Both the position numbers and the translations under genes were made by a program. From an uncultured Bacilli bacterium (GTDB lineage: Bacteria > Bacillota_I > Bacilli_A > RF39 > UBA660), in contig CANQGH010000007.1 in NCBI GenBank assembly GCA_947601845.1, positions 1 to 46,826 of the forward strand: a DNA stretch of 46,826 nt. Direction: 5' to 3'. How positions within the stretch are numbered: position 1 is the stretch's first letter; every line of letters starts with the position of its first letter. Under the pieces are notes generated by a model, which worked only from the letters and a program-made list of their open reading frames with translations, had not been told where the DNA came from and did no database searches. This document shows positions 33,956 through 43,181 of this stretch, one piece after another.

Positions 33956-33985
33956 AAATATCACCTCTTTTTTGTATACTTTAAC

Positions 33986-34014
33986 ATGTTACTACATATC
34001 ACCATTTTTGTCAA
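33986..34014 (-). promoter_or_regulatory. greA promoter
   Basis: Consensus TTGACA (34014-34009), 17-base spacer, TAACAT (33991-33986), between the stop of the HD-hydrolase gene and greA. Confidence 0.6.
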
Positions 34015-34020
34015 GTTAAA

Positions 34021-35160
34021 TTAGTTAACAGGCTGCTTGTTAATATGCTCATAACTACTCTTAAAATAATCATCAGTCATACCAGCTATAAAATCAATCA
34101 CAATTCTTTTATTAGATGAATTTTTTACATAATTACTACTCATTTTATCAAGAAATAGTTTATAAATATCACTTTCCATATTCTTATTTTCTAAATCCCA
34201 TAAATATTTATCAAATAAACTACGAAACGCCTTTCTATAATAATTAATATGCTCTAAGTCATTGGCTTTATTATAAATATTTTGATAATTAAAATTTTTT
34301 AATTTAAAAATAGCCTCATATACTTCTTCACTTAATTTAATATATGGTTTGTTATAACTATTATTAATAATATCCAAAATAATAGTATTGACAATACTTC
34401 TATTATCGTTTCCTAAAACAGCTACAATATCTTTTGGAATACTAGCTCTATCTAGTGCTCCTACTTGAATAGCGTCTTCAATATCCCGACCAATATAAGC
34501 AATAATATCAGAAATTCTTACTACACATCCTTCTAAAGTCATTGGGTGGACAGTTTTGGCTACTTCTTTATCTTTATAACAGTCTTGATATTCCCTAAAG
34601 AAATCCTCCATAGTTTTCTTAGTATTAGGTCTATAAATATTATTTAACATTTCTCCATTATGACACAAAATACCATCTAACACTTGAATAGATAGATTAC
34701 TTCCATTACCATTATTATCTAAGGTTAAATAAGTCCTAACGCTTTGAACATTATGCATAAAATATTCTCCTAACTCTGCAAGAGATATTTCATTCAAAAT
34801 TGATTCTCCAACATGGCCTATAGGAGTATGACCAATATCATGACCCAAGGCAATTGCTTCAATCAAATCTTCATTTAAGTTCAAACACCTACCAATAGTA
34901 CGAGCAATCTTACTAACTAATTGAACGTGAACAATACGCTTGGATATATGATCATTATCCATAAAGGAAAATACTTGTGTCTTATCCATATATCTAGTAT
35001 ATGAAATACTATGAATAATTCTATCAATATCGTGAAAAAAAGGTGTCCTTATATCAAAAGGTTCTTCTTTTACTCTTATAGAATCTATACTTTTAATCGC
35101 ATATTTTGATAGACTATCTTCCCTTTTTAATAAATTTTCTCTAATTTTCTTAAAATCCAT
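34021..35160 (-). CDS. HD-domain dNTP triphosphohydrolase (dGTPase-like)
   Basis: A 379-residue member of the dGTPase branch of the HD superfamily, which releases triphosphate from dNTPs. The N-terminal RYMDKTQVF (normally RRL-x-KTQVF), His78 in RIVHVQLVSKIAR, the HD pair His107-Asp108 in AIALGHDIGHTPIGHVGE and a later Asp in VVRISDIIAYIGRD supply the metal site. The usual H of RTRLTHS is kept although the surrounding residues differ. It starts 2 bases after the trhP2 stop, so it sits at the end of a trhP1-trhP2-HD operon. Nucleotide specificity is not predictable. Confidence 0.88.
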   Translation of the reverse strand: MDFKKIRENLLKREDSLSKYAIKSIDSIRVKEEPFDIRTPFFHDIDRIIHSISYTRYMDKTQVFSFMDNDHISKRIVHVQLVSKIARTIGRCLNLNEDLIEAIALGHDIGHTPIGHVGESILNEISLAELGEYFMHNVQSVRTYLTLDNNGNGSNLSIQVLDGILCHNGEMLNNIYRPNTKKTMEDFFREYQDCYKDKEVAKTVHPMTLEGCVVRISDIIAYIGRDIEDAIQVGALDRASIPKDIVAVLGNDNRSIVNTIILDIINNSYNKPYIKLSEEVYEAIFKLKNFNYQNIYNKANDLEHINYYRKAFRSLFDKYLWDLENKNMESDIYKLFLDKMSSNYVKNSSNKRIVIDFIAGMTDDYFKSSYEHINKQPVN

Positions 35161-35162
35161 AC

Positions 35163-36347
35163 CTATACCACTTTCTTTCTTAACATAGAGTATTCTAAAA
35201 TATTGCCATCTACTTCTAGTTTTATTACTTCTTCTGGATGTCTAGCTACTTCTATTTCATTCATATCATTATCATACATTTTATTAATCGTAAATGAATA
35301 TATATCACCATTTGGTGTAAATAATTCTACTTCATCACCTACTTGGAAATAATTTCTTTCAAGTAATGTTACGATTTTATTTTTTTTATCATACCCAGTC
35401 ACTAATCCCAAGAAATCTTGATTAGAAACTTCTTGTCTTCCCGTATAGTATTGATCATTATAATCAGCTTCGTGATCTAAATAATGACAGGAAGTTTCCC
35501 TATTGGCAACTTTTGATAAAACTTTTTCTTGATAACTGAACTCTTCTTCCGTTAATCTCTTATCGTAGTAAGCATCAATTATTTTCCGATAGCAACCAAT
35601 AACAGTTGCTAAATAATATAAAGAACGCATTCTTCCTTCTACTTTCAATGAAGATACCCCCATGTCAATTAAAATAGGAATATACCTAGAAGCATTCAAA
35701 TCTTTGGTTGCCATCGTAAACTTTTCTTTTTCTTCATCTATATTGAAAGCAAAACGACATACTTGACTACAACCACCACGATTAGAATCACGATTAGTTA
35801 AATAATTAGATAAAGCACACCTACCACTATAAAAAGTACACATAGCCCCATGTATAAAGACCTCAATATCCATATCTACATTATCAATGATATTCTGTAT
35901 TTCCCGTAAAGATAATTCTCTAGCTAATACTACTCTATCTACACCTTCATTTTTAAAATATTTAATTGCTTCGGCATTAGTAGTAGAACCTTGGGTACTC
36001 AAATGAACTTCTACTTGAGGAAAATTAGTCTTTATATATTGAATAATAAAAGGATCACTTACAATAAAGGCATCTATACCGCAGCCTACTACATCTTCAA
36101 TATATTTATAAACACCCTCGATATCTTCATTATGAAAAACAATATTAAGAGTAAGATATACTTTTTTATCAAGAGAATGAGCAAAAGTACAAGCTTCTTT
36201 TATTTCAGCAAGTGAAAAATTAGTGGCATTAGCTCTTAGACTATAATCTCTACCACCTATGTACACAGCATCAGCTCCATATAATAATGTTATCTTTAAA
36301 CGTTCCAAATCTCCGGCTGGAGACAATAACTCAATCTTTTTTTTCAT
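35163..36347 (-). CDS. trhP2: U32-family tRNA hydroxylation protein TrhP2-like (YrrO-like)
   Basis: A 394-residue peptidase-U32-family protein. Despite the name, U32 proteins studied in B. subtilis and E. coli act in RNA hydroxylation; TrhP1/TrhP2 make 5-hydroxyuridine at tRNA position 34. The start KIELLSPAGDLERLK, GADAVYIGG and the Cys-rich CTFYSGRCALSNY / NRGGCSQVCRF motif are diagnostic; the cysteines probably hold an Fe-S cluster. It overlaps the 290-residue partner by 17 bases. In B. subtilis the pair yrrN-yrrO is likewise adjacent and near greA. Confidence 0.88.
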   Translation of the reverse strand: MKKKIELLSPAGDLERLKITLLYGADAVYIGGRDYSLRANATNFSLAEIKEACTFAHSLDKKVYLTLNIVFHNEDIEGVYKYIEDVVGCGIDAFIVSDPFIIQYIKTNFPQVEVHLSTQGSTTNAEAIKYFKNEGVDRVVLARELSLREIQNIIDNVDMDIEVFIHGAMCTFYSGRCALSNYLTNRDSNRGGCSQVCRFAFNIDEEKEKFTMATKDLNASRYIPILIDMGVSSLKVEGRMRSLYYLATVIGCYRKIIDAYYDKRLTEEEFSYQEKVLSKVANRETSCHYLDHEADYNDQYYTGRQEVSNQDFLGLVTGYDKKNKIVTLLERNYFQVGDEVELFTPNGDIYSFTINKMYDNDMNEIEVARHPEEVIKLEVDGNILEYSMLRKKVV

Positions 36348-37203
36348 CTTTTTTCACCTTAAATATTGTCTTTTTATCAAAAAATGTTGTATTGTTACCA
36401 ATTAACTTTTGAATATCCTCACACCTAGCTTTACTACCACTAATCATTACATCTTTAACTAAAGGAATTAACTGTTCTAATAAAGCCTGACTTAAACCAT
36501 AAGTATGAATAACTCCATATTCTATTCCCACTTTAATTAGGTCATTAATAAATGAAGTACCATTAGTCACATCACCATTTAATATACAAGTACCGTATTC
36601 ATTTTCCCTTACTATATAGTTCTTATCATTTTCCCAAATAATTTTATCTTGACCATCATAGTCTTTATGAATACTGGTATAATAATTAGTAAGTAATTTA
36701 CGTTTAGAATGAGACATTATAGAGTGCCCTATCAAAAAGGTAAATAGCTGCATCTTCGTGTGTCTTTTTATTTCCATCATTTCATCTATAGTTATTTCAC
36801 TAGATAAAAATCCATATTCTACCCCTTTATTAAAATAATAATTACAAGTATTATAATTAGTAACCATATGAGTTTGATGCCATACTAAGCTATAATTAAA
36901 ACTATATTTGTGGTAAATATTTAAAACACTTAAATCATAAAATAGAACACCTTTAATAGATATATTATCCAATTCAAGCATCTTTTTTTCTAATTCTTTT
37001 AACTCACTATTAAAAATGGTCTTATTAATACTTATAAATATTTCCGTATTAGGATACTTATTAACTATATGTTTAATATCTTCAATACTTAGTTCTAGGT
37101 AATTAATAGAAAATTTTTCCAATCCCAAAATCAAAGCATCAGCACCTTTTTCTATATACATACCTATATCATCTTTATTACTAGGAACAACTACTAATTT
37201 CAT
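36331..37203 (-). CDS. trhP1: U32-family partner protein TrhP1-like (YrrN-like)
   Basis: A 290-residue shorter U32-type protein: GADALILGLEKFSINY near residue 20, ITIDEMMEIKRH and LIGHSIMSHSKRKLLTNYY correspond to the partner's signature region but lack most of its cysteines, as in B. subtilis YrrN. It ends in a basic tail (KVKKDEKKD) and stops with TGA, which shows the standard genetic code is in use. Probably works as a complex with the following gene in tRNA U34 hydroxylation. Confidence 0.82.
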   Translation of the reverse strand: MKLVVVPSNKDDIGMYIEKGADALILGLEKFSINYLELSIEDIKHIVNKYPNTEIFISINKTIFNSELKELEKKMLELDNISIKGVLFYDLSVLNIYHKYSFNYSLVWHQTHMVTNYNTCNYYFNKGVEYGFLSSEITIDEMMEIKRHTKMQLFTFLIGHSIMSHSKRKLLTNYYTSIHKDYDGQDKIIWENDKNYIVRENEYGTCILNGDVTNGTSFINDLIKVGIEYGVIHTYGLSQALLEQLIPLVKDVMISGSKARCEDIQKLIGNNTTFFDKKTIFKVKKDEKKD

Positions 37204-37326
37204 ACTAACCTCAATATTTATATAAACTTTTTACATATTACATAATTATACCAAAGAACTTTAGCAAGTCAACTATACAAGATTCCTCTTCTAAAGAGCG
37301 CCTATATATTTAGGTATTCTTCTTAT

Positions 37327-40300
37327 TTATAACATATCATCAATTGATTGTAGCTTATTATCCATAATAGAATATAAATATACATGCACTTCCTTATTTA
37401 ATTTGTTACTAATATAATTTTTATAACCATTTAATTGTTTATAATAAGCTTCATCATCAATATGTTTCAACTTATAATCAACAATTATTACTTTATCTTT
37501 ATATTCTAAAAGTAAGTCGATAATACCATGATAATTACCATCAATAAATTCATATTCTTTATATATTTTAGCATTTTGAAAGTCAAGTCCACTATTTAAG
37601 AATGAATTTATATAATGTTGATACTCTTCTTCAATATCATCTAACTTAGGATTTTTAAAATCAATGGCCTCTAATAAATAATGCATGTATTCACCAAATG
37701 CTAACTTATCTTTTAATTCCTTACTAGTAATATCGCTAATTTCTTTAGAAAAATGTTCATTAGCTACTTCTTTATTATCAATAACTATCTCTTTAAAAGA
37801 TAATTCTTCTTTCGTTTTTTGAATATGACTTATATAATTACTCTTTCTAATTAAATTATAATCTTTAGTTAATCCCAAAGTATTAATATCAATATTAACT
37901 ATATATTTTTCTATAGTATGATAAATACTTTTTAAAATATCTTGGAATGATCTATATCCTAATTTAATAGAATCATCAATTTCATCAAAAGCATCATCAC
38001 TTTCCATATTACTTACTAAAATCATTTTTTCTTTAGCCCTTGTTAAAGCTACATAGAATAATCTTATCTTTTCACTTACTTCTTCCTTAAGATAATCTTC
38101 TTTTAATAAATATTTATAAATTGTATTACTAATTCCTTCATCAAAATAAGGAGTAATGATACCATACTTATTGTCATATAAAAACTTTTCTTTTAAATCA
38201 CTTATATTAAACTTGGCATAAAGTCCTGAGTAATAACAAATATGATACTCTAAACCTTTAGATTTATGAATAGTCATAATCTTAACACTATCACTATTAT
38301 CATCTGCCATACTAACTTTAATATCATAATTATCATTTATTAAAGTATCTAAATAATGATAAAAATCTATAATAGTGTATCCTGCTTCTGATAGTGATGA
38401 ACTTAAATTAATTAAATATTCATACCTAACCATTCTAGATGTTATATCCCCTACTAAATCTAATTTAGAATAAATAGCAAATTTATCAATTATTTCTTCT
38501 AAAAGTTCTCTTGGAGTAAGGCTTTCAAAGTTAGGCAATATCTCTTCCACCGTCTTCATAATAGATGAATCTAAATAATTGTTATTACTTAAATAATCAA
38601 ATATTTCTTGATCAGTATATGAAAACAAAAAACTTCTAGCAATACTTACAAAACTATATTTAAAGTCATTACTATAATCTTTATTATAAGCATTAATAAT
38701 TAAAGAAATAATATTCTTAATAATTAAAGTATCCATCTCATTAGTAATAGAAGTATCCGTATATTTCGTTAATGGTATTTTCAAATAACTAAAGATTTTC
38801 TTATATAAATCAAATTTAGAAGTGCGATCCATTAAAATAACAAAATCATTATAAGTAATATCTCTAATTACCTTAGCATCTTTATCAAAGACTTTATATT
38901 TATTATCTACTTTATTTTTTATATCATTAGCAATAATAAATATTTCTACCTCTTCTTTACTAAATTCTATATCTTTTGGATAATTATAATTAATTAGTTC
39001 AAAATTATTATTTTGATTGGTACTTCCTTTTTCAATATAAGAATTATTGCCAAATACCATTTGGTGTTCTTTTTTATAATTGGCTCCTCCTATATCATCA
39101 TCCATAATTAAGTTAAAGATTAAGTTAATGTTATCTAATACTTCCATACGTGAACGAAAATTTTTATTTAAATCTATTTTTATACCACCATCTAGGGAAG
39201 CATAATGATCATATTTATTTTTGAATATATAGGGGTTAGCATTTCTAAAGCGGTAAATAGATTGTTTTATATCGCCAACCATATAAACATTATTATTTTC
39301 AATTAAAGAAATGAAATTTTCTTGTAAATCACTAGTATCTTGATATTCATCGACCATTATTTCTTTAAAATAATGTTTTAGTTCATCTCTTACTTCCTTA
39401 TTTTCTTTAACAATCTTAATAGCCATTTTACTAATGTCAGTAAACTCATATAAATTGTTTGTATTCTTCCACCTATCTAGTCTTTTATCCAACTCTAAGA
39501 TAATGTTAATAATAATGGTTATATAATCTTTAGTAAGATAAATAGAGTGTTTAATATCTTCTTCATCCTTAAATGTTAAATAACTATTAATTTCTTTCAA
39601 GGATAATGATATCTCTTCTTTTATCTTTTTAGTGTCTTCCATACATCCTTTAGGTAAATTGGGAAGTCTTATAGCAATATTATTTAATATTTCATTATAA
39701 CTAGAAGCATTAAGTAACGGCGTTAATACTTCATAAATACTATCAAGGTATTCAATATCGACAAAAGAGGATAATGATTCTAATTTTGATTTAATTTTAT
39801 TAATTTTATTTATTAACATATTAGTAAACTTGGCAATACTAGTATCAATATAATGATTATTAAAATATTGGGTTAAGTAACTTTCTAAGTATTCCCTCTT
39901 ATCATACTTTAGATCTAATTTAGAAGAAATAGAGATAATATATTTTTTAATATCACTATCATCTTTTGTACAAAAGTCCCCAATTAATTTTAAAAATAAA
40001 GGATCTTTTGCTTGATATAATTCTTCAAAAAGATTATCAATTATTTTATTTTTTTCCAAATAAATAATACTGGCATCGGTAATTGATACATCCTTAGGAA
40101 TATTTAATATATAATGATATTTTTTTACTACGGATAGAGCATAACTATCAAAGGTTGTAATATAACTACTATCGACATATTCTAATTGTTTGGTTAAAGA
40201 TTCCTCACTAGCTATTTTCTTACGAATTCGCTCTTTCATTTCAAAGGCTGCTGCTTTAGTAAAAGTTAAAATTAATAATTCATTAACATTAATCCCATCT

Positions 40301-40431
40301 TTTAATTTTCTTATAACACGTTCAGATAAAACAGCTGTCTTACCACTACCAGCTCCCGCTGATACAATAATATTAGTACCCTCTTTTTCAATTGCCTCTT
40401 TTTGTTCCTCGGTTGGTATCCATTTAGCCAT
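37327..40431 (-). CDS. addA: ATP-dependent helicase/nuclease subunit A (AddA)
   Basis: The 3'-5' UvrD-like motor and nuclease subunit of AddAB, which resects double-strand breaks for recombination. The 1,034-residue protein has the Q-motif and Walker A AGAGSGKT (25-32), motif Ia TFTKAAAFEMKERI, Walker B VDEYQDTSD, GDIKQSIYRFRNA, TIHKSKGLEYH and RLFYVALTRAKE, then a C-terminal RecB-type nuclease domain with GIIDLLL and VIIVDYKLK. It is about 200 residues shorter than B. subtilis AddA. GGAGGTGA selects the ATG at 40431, which overlaps the end of addB by 8 bases. Confidence 0.96.
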   Translation of the reverse strand: MAKWIPTEEQKEAIEKEGTNIIVSAGAGSGKTAVLSERVIRKLKDGINVNELLILTFTKAAAFEMKERIRKKIASEESLTKQLEYVDSSYITTFDSYALSVVKKYHYILNIPKDVSITDASIIYLEKNKIIDNLFEELYQAKDPLFLKLIGDFCTKDDSDIKKYIISISSKLDLKYDKREYLESYLTQYFNNHYIDTSIAKFTNMLINKINKIKSKLESLSSFVDIEYLDSIYEVLTPLLNASSYNEILNNIAIRLPNLPKGCMEDTKKIKEEISLSLKEINSYLTFKDEEDIKHSIYLTKDYITIIINIILELDKRLDRWKNTNNLYEFTDISKMAIKIVKENKEVRDELKHYFKEIMVDEYQDTSDLQENFISLIENNNVYMVGDIKQSIYRFRNANPYIFKNKYDHYASLDGGIKIDLNKNFRSRMEVLDNINLIFNLIMDDDIGGANYKKEHQMVFGNNSYIEKGSTNQNNNFELINYNYPKDIEFSKEEVEIFIIANDIKNKVDNKYKVFDKDAKVIRDITYNDFVILMDRTSKFDLYKKIFSYLKIPLTKYTDTSITNEMDTLIIKNIISLIINAYNKDYSNDFKYSFVSIARSFLFSYTDQEIFDYLSNNNYLDSSIMKTVEEILPNFESLTPRELLEEIIDKFAIYSKLDLVGDITSRMVRYEYLINLSSSLSEAGYTIIDFYHYLDTLINDNYDIKVSMADDNSDSVKIMTIHKSKGLEYHICYYSGLYAKFNISDLKEKFLYDNKYGIITPYFDEGISNTIYKYLLKEDYLKEEVSEKIRLFYVALTRAKEKMILVSNMESDDAFDEIDDSIKLGYRSFQDILKSIYHTIEKYIVNIDINTLGLTKDYNLIRKSNYISHIQKTKEELSFKEIVIDNKEVANEHFSKEISDITSKELKDKLAFGEYMHYLLEAIDFKNPKLDDIEEEYQHYINSFLNSGLDFQNAKIYKEYEFIDGNYHGIIDLLLEYKDKVIIVDYKLKHIDDEAYYKQLNGYKNYISNKLNKEVHVYLYSIMDNKLQSIDDML

Positions 40432-42808
40432 TATCTTCACCTCCTAGAAAACTAAAATCTTGATATTCTTTTAAATTTACAATATCTTCTTCCCTCATAT
40501 AACATAAATCATGAAATTTACAGAAAGCACATCCAGTTAATTCTTGACCAATACGCTTAGGATTAATATCAAATTTAGCCTTAGTAATATTCTCTATGGC
40601 TTCATCAATCTTACTATTAACTAAACTTATTAATAACTTTATCTTTTCATCTTCAATTACTTTGGCATAACTATAAAATCCTTTACTAGATATCTTCATA
40701 CTCTTAATAAAAGTACTATTTTGGTAAGTTGGATCAAATCTTGCTAAAGCTCCTTCATCAGTAGTACTATACCCTACTAACTTTAAATTATCTTGTTTTT
40801 GTTCTTTATAAGTTTTATTAAGACTCCTATTAATTTCTCCATGTAAAATTTTTTGCAAATAGAAACCAACAAAATTAGGATTACTAAATAAAGTACTATA
40901 TTTAACTAGATATAAATATACTGGTAATTGCATATCTATACCATATATAGTATTAAATAAATTAGTATTAGGGTTTCCCGTCTTATAATCAATGATAGCA
41001 ATTAAGTCACTTCCATCTATATTTTTATACATAATTTTATCGACAATCCCCATAAAAGTAACATTCATGTTATCATGGCTCTTATCAATATATATTTTCT
41101 TCTCTAACATATGATTAGTAAGACCTGTTTCTTGATGTAATCTTTTTACCTCTGTAATAATTAATTTTAATTCTTCTTTTAATTTAATTAAGAAAAATTG
41201 CTCACTTACTAATAAAGGTTTATCTTTAATATAGTTATCCCATTCTGTATCAAAAGAGAAATTATCTTCTAAAGCTTTAGATAAAATATAGTGAAATAAA
41301 TTACCAACAAAGGTTTTAAATGTTTCCTCATATTTATCTAGTTTTAAAATATTACTGATATAATATCTAAAACCACATCGATAATAATTATCGATAGTTG
41401 AATAAGATAATAATAGTTTATTATCTAGTTTTTTAGCTAATGATAAAGGACTAATTCCCGTAAAAGCATTATTATATTGCATATAGGAAATAGGAACACT
41501 ATTATAGTAGATATCCAATTTGGGATTAATATAATCATATTTAATTAACTCATCTAACATACTACCCAACCTAATCTTACTATAAACTTTAGTATAAGTT
41601 GTATCTAACTCTATCTTTTCTACTTGCATATTAAGATCTTTAATTAAGTTAGATGGATAAAAATCTTCCGTAATACTTTTTAATTTATAGGTAATAGTTA
41701 AATTAGTAATATTTTTAATTTGTTTTAGCCAAGACTCCTTTGTTAATAAGTTGATTGTATTAACATTATCTAGTCCCAATTCTTCTTTTAAGTTATCACT
41801 AATATAATCTTCATCTTTATAAATAACAGGACTATTACCTTGATTAAAATTCATTAAAAAGACATATTCATCCGGATCAAAAACATTATCAGAAAAAGGT
41901 ACTATTTCAATCATTTTATCTAATTTTTTATTATCAATTTTAGTCTTTCTTAAAGAATAGATAATACACTCTTTAATAATATCAAAAGGTGTTCTTAAAC
42001 CGATGTATTTATTACAAATAGAAATAATTTTATTGTAAATGGTTGTTGTGTTATTGTAACTTTGTTGAAAAGTATCTATCGCGTCTTCTAAAGACTGGCT
42101 ATTATTTAGAATAGTTATTAAACCATTACCTAAGGTAGTTCCCAAAAGAGAGTCATTACTAGGTATAGCTATAGGAATATGATAAAACTTTGATAAAGTC
42201 CTTAGGGCATGATAATAGCTATCATCAACATTAGTAATCTTAATTTTATTGATATCTATTCCTTTATCTATGAGGGTAGCTATTTTACTAAAGATAAAGT
42301 TGACTTCATCAAAAACAGTAACACTTTCGTAGACCGTAAATTCTTTATTATTTTCTTTTTTTTCATCCATATAAGTAACATCATTAAAATAAGATAACAT
42401 TTTTTTCATAAAATTATCGATATATGAGTATCCATAAACAATTACTTTTTTATTAGCAGCAAATGTTTTAAATAAAGTATCTTTTTTCAATAAATTATGC
42501 TCAAAAAGTTCCTTTTTTAGTTTCACTAATTCATTTAATTTATCACTTACATAAGATTTATTTTCAATATAATACATATTATCAATAAGGGTTTTACTAA
42601 CTTCATATTTATAATGATATTGCTCCATTAAATATAAAATAGCATCGATAGAGTAATCAAAAAAGATATGTTTTTTTATCTCTTCCATATTATAAATTTT
42701 AATACTTATTAATCTATTTAGAGAATTAATATATGTTAACACTTTATTTTTTAAAGCATTAGGAATTATTAATAAGGTATCATTTTCGATTTCTCTTATA
42801 AAGTCCAT
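40424..42808 (-). CDS. addB: ATP-dependent nuclease subunit B (AddB/RexB-like)
   Basis: The partner nuclease subunit of AddAB. At 794 residues it is much shorter than B. subtilis AddB (about 1,166). The C-terminal RecB-like nuclease is complete: GNLFHYILSKALE (His), a GIVDKI segment, IAIIDYKTGNP (Asp, Lys) and the Fe-S cysteines YRCGFRYY and GCAFCKFHDLC. The N-terminal helicase-like region is reduced, and no Walker A motif can be found, which is closer to RexB of streptococci than to AddB. The order addB-addA with overlapping ends matches B. subtilis. Confidence 0.92.
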   Translation of the reverse strand: MDFIREIENDTLLIIPNALKNKVLTYINSLNRLISIKIYNMEEIKKHIFFDYSIDAILYLMEQYHYKYEVSKTLIDNMYYIENKSYVSDKLNELVKLKKELFEHNLLKKDTLFKTFAANKKVIVYGYSYIDNFMKKMLSYFNDVTYMDEKKENNKEFTVYESVTVFDEVNFIFSKIATLIDKGIDINKIKITNVDDSYYHALRTLSKFYHIPIAIPSNDSLLGTTLGNGLITILNNSQSLEDAIDTFQQSYNNTTTIYNKIISICNKYIGLRTPFDIIKECIIYSLRKTKIDNKKLDKMIEIVPFSDNVFDPDEYVFLMNFNQGNSPVIYKDEDYISDNLKEELGLDNVNTINLLTKESWLKQIKNITNLTITYKLKSITEDFYPSNLIKDLNMQVEKIELDTTYTKVYSKIRLGSMLDELIKYDYINPKLDIYYNSVPISYMQYNNAFTGISPLSLAKKLDNKLLLSYSTIDNYYRCGFRYYISNILKLDKYEETFKTFVGNLFHYILSKALEDNFSFDTEWDNYIKDKPLLVSEQFFLIKLKEELKLIITEVKRLHQETGLTNHMLEKKIYIDKSHDNMNVTFMGIVDKIMYKNIDGSDLIAIIDYKTGNPNTNLFNTIYGIDMQLPVYLYLVKYSTLFSNPNFVGFYLQKILHGEINRSLNKTYKEQKQDNLKLVGYSTTDEGALARFDPTYQNSTFIKSMKISSKGFYSYAKVIEDEKIKLLISLVNSKIDEAIENITKAKFDINPKRIGQELTGCAFCKFHDLCYMREEDIVNLKEYQDFSFLGGEDNG

Positions 42809-42854
42809 ATTATCACTACCTTTACATCTATCTCTATTGTATCATAACCCATTT

Positions 42855-42877
42855 AAAAAAGTAACATTTCTGTTACT
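42855..42877 (-). terminator. Rho-independent terminator
   Basis: Stem AGTAAC/GTTACT (42860-42877) then TTTTTT on the minus strand, after the small membrane-protein gene. Confidence 0.75.
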
Positions 42878-42884
42878 CTCTATA

Positions 42885-43157
42885 TTATTTTTTCTTTCCC
42901 TTTTTATCTTTATTTAAGGCCTTTTCTATTCTTTTAGTTTCAAGGTCTTTACTAATTTGAATAGGAATCTTCTCTCTTTTCTTAATTAGAATGGTTGTAA
43001 TGATAAATGTTATTAAAGGATATATAGCCGATTTATCAAAAATCAATGATATAAGGGCCAAAACAATCGTAAGAATACAACCAATCATAATAATAATTCG
43101 TAAGTTTTTTCTAAGTTTTAAGTTCTTAATATTTTGGTCATTAGTTAATTTTTCCAT
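42885..43157 (-). CDS. Small membrane protein
   Basis: A 90-residue protein with two closely spaced membrane helices (about residues 20-38 and 45-61) flanked by basic segments, ending KKGKKK. The positive-inside rule puts both ends in the cytoplasm. Not recognised. It starts 24 bases after the tail-anchored protein gene, so the two are probably one transcript. Confidence 0.65.
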   Translation of the reverse strand: MEKLTNDQNIKNLKLRKNLRIIIMIGCILTIVLALISLIFDKSAIYPLITFIITTILIKKREKIPIQISKDLETKRIEKALNKDKKGKKK

Positions 43158-43181
43158 GTAATTTTCACCCCCTAAATTATT

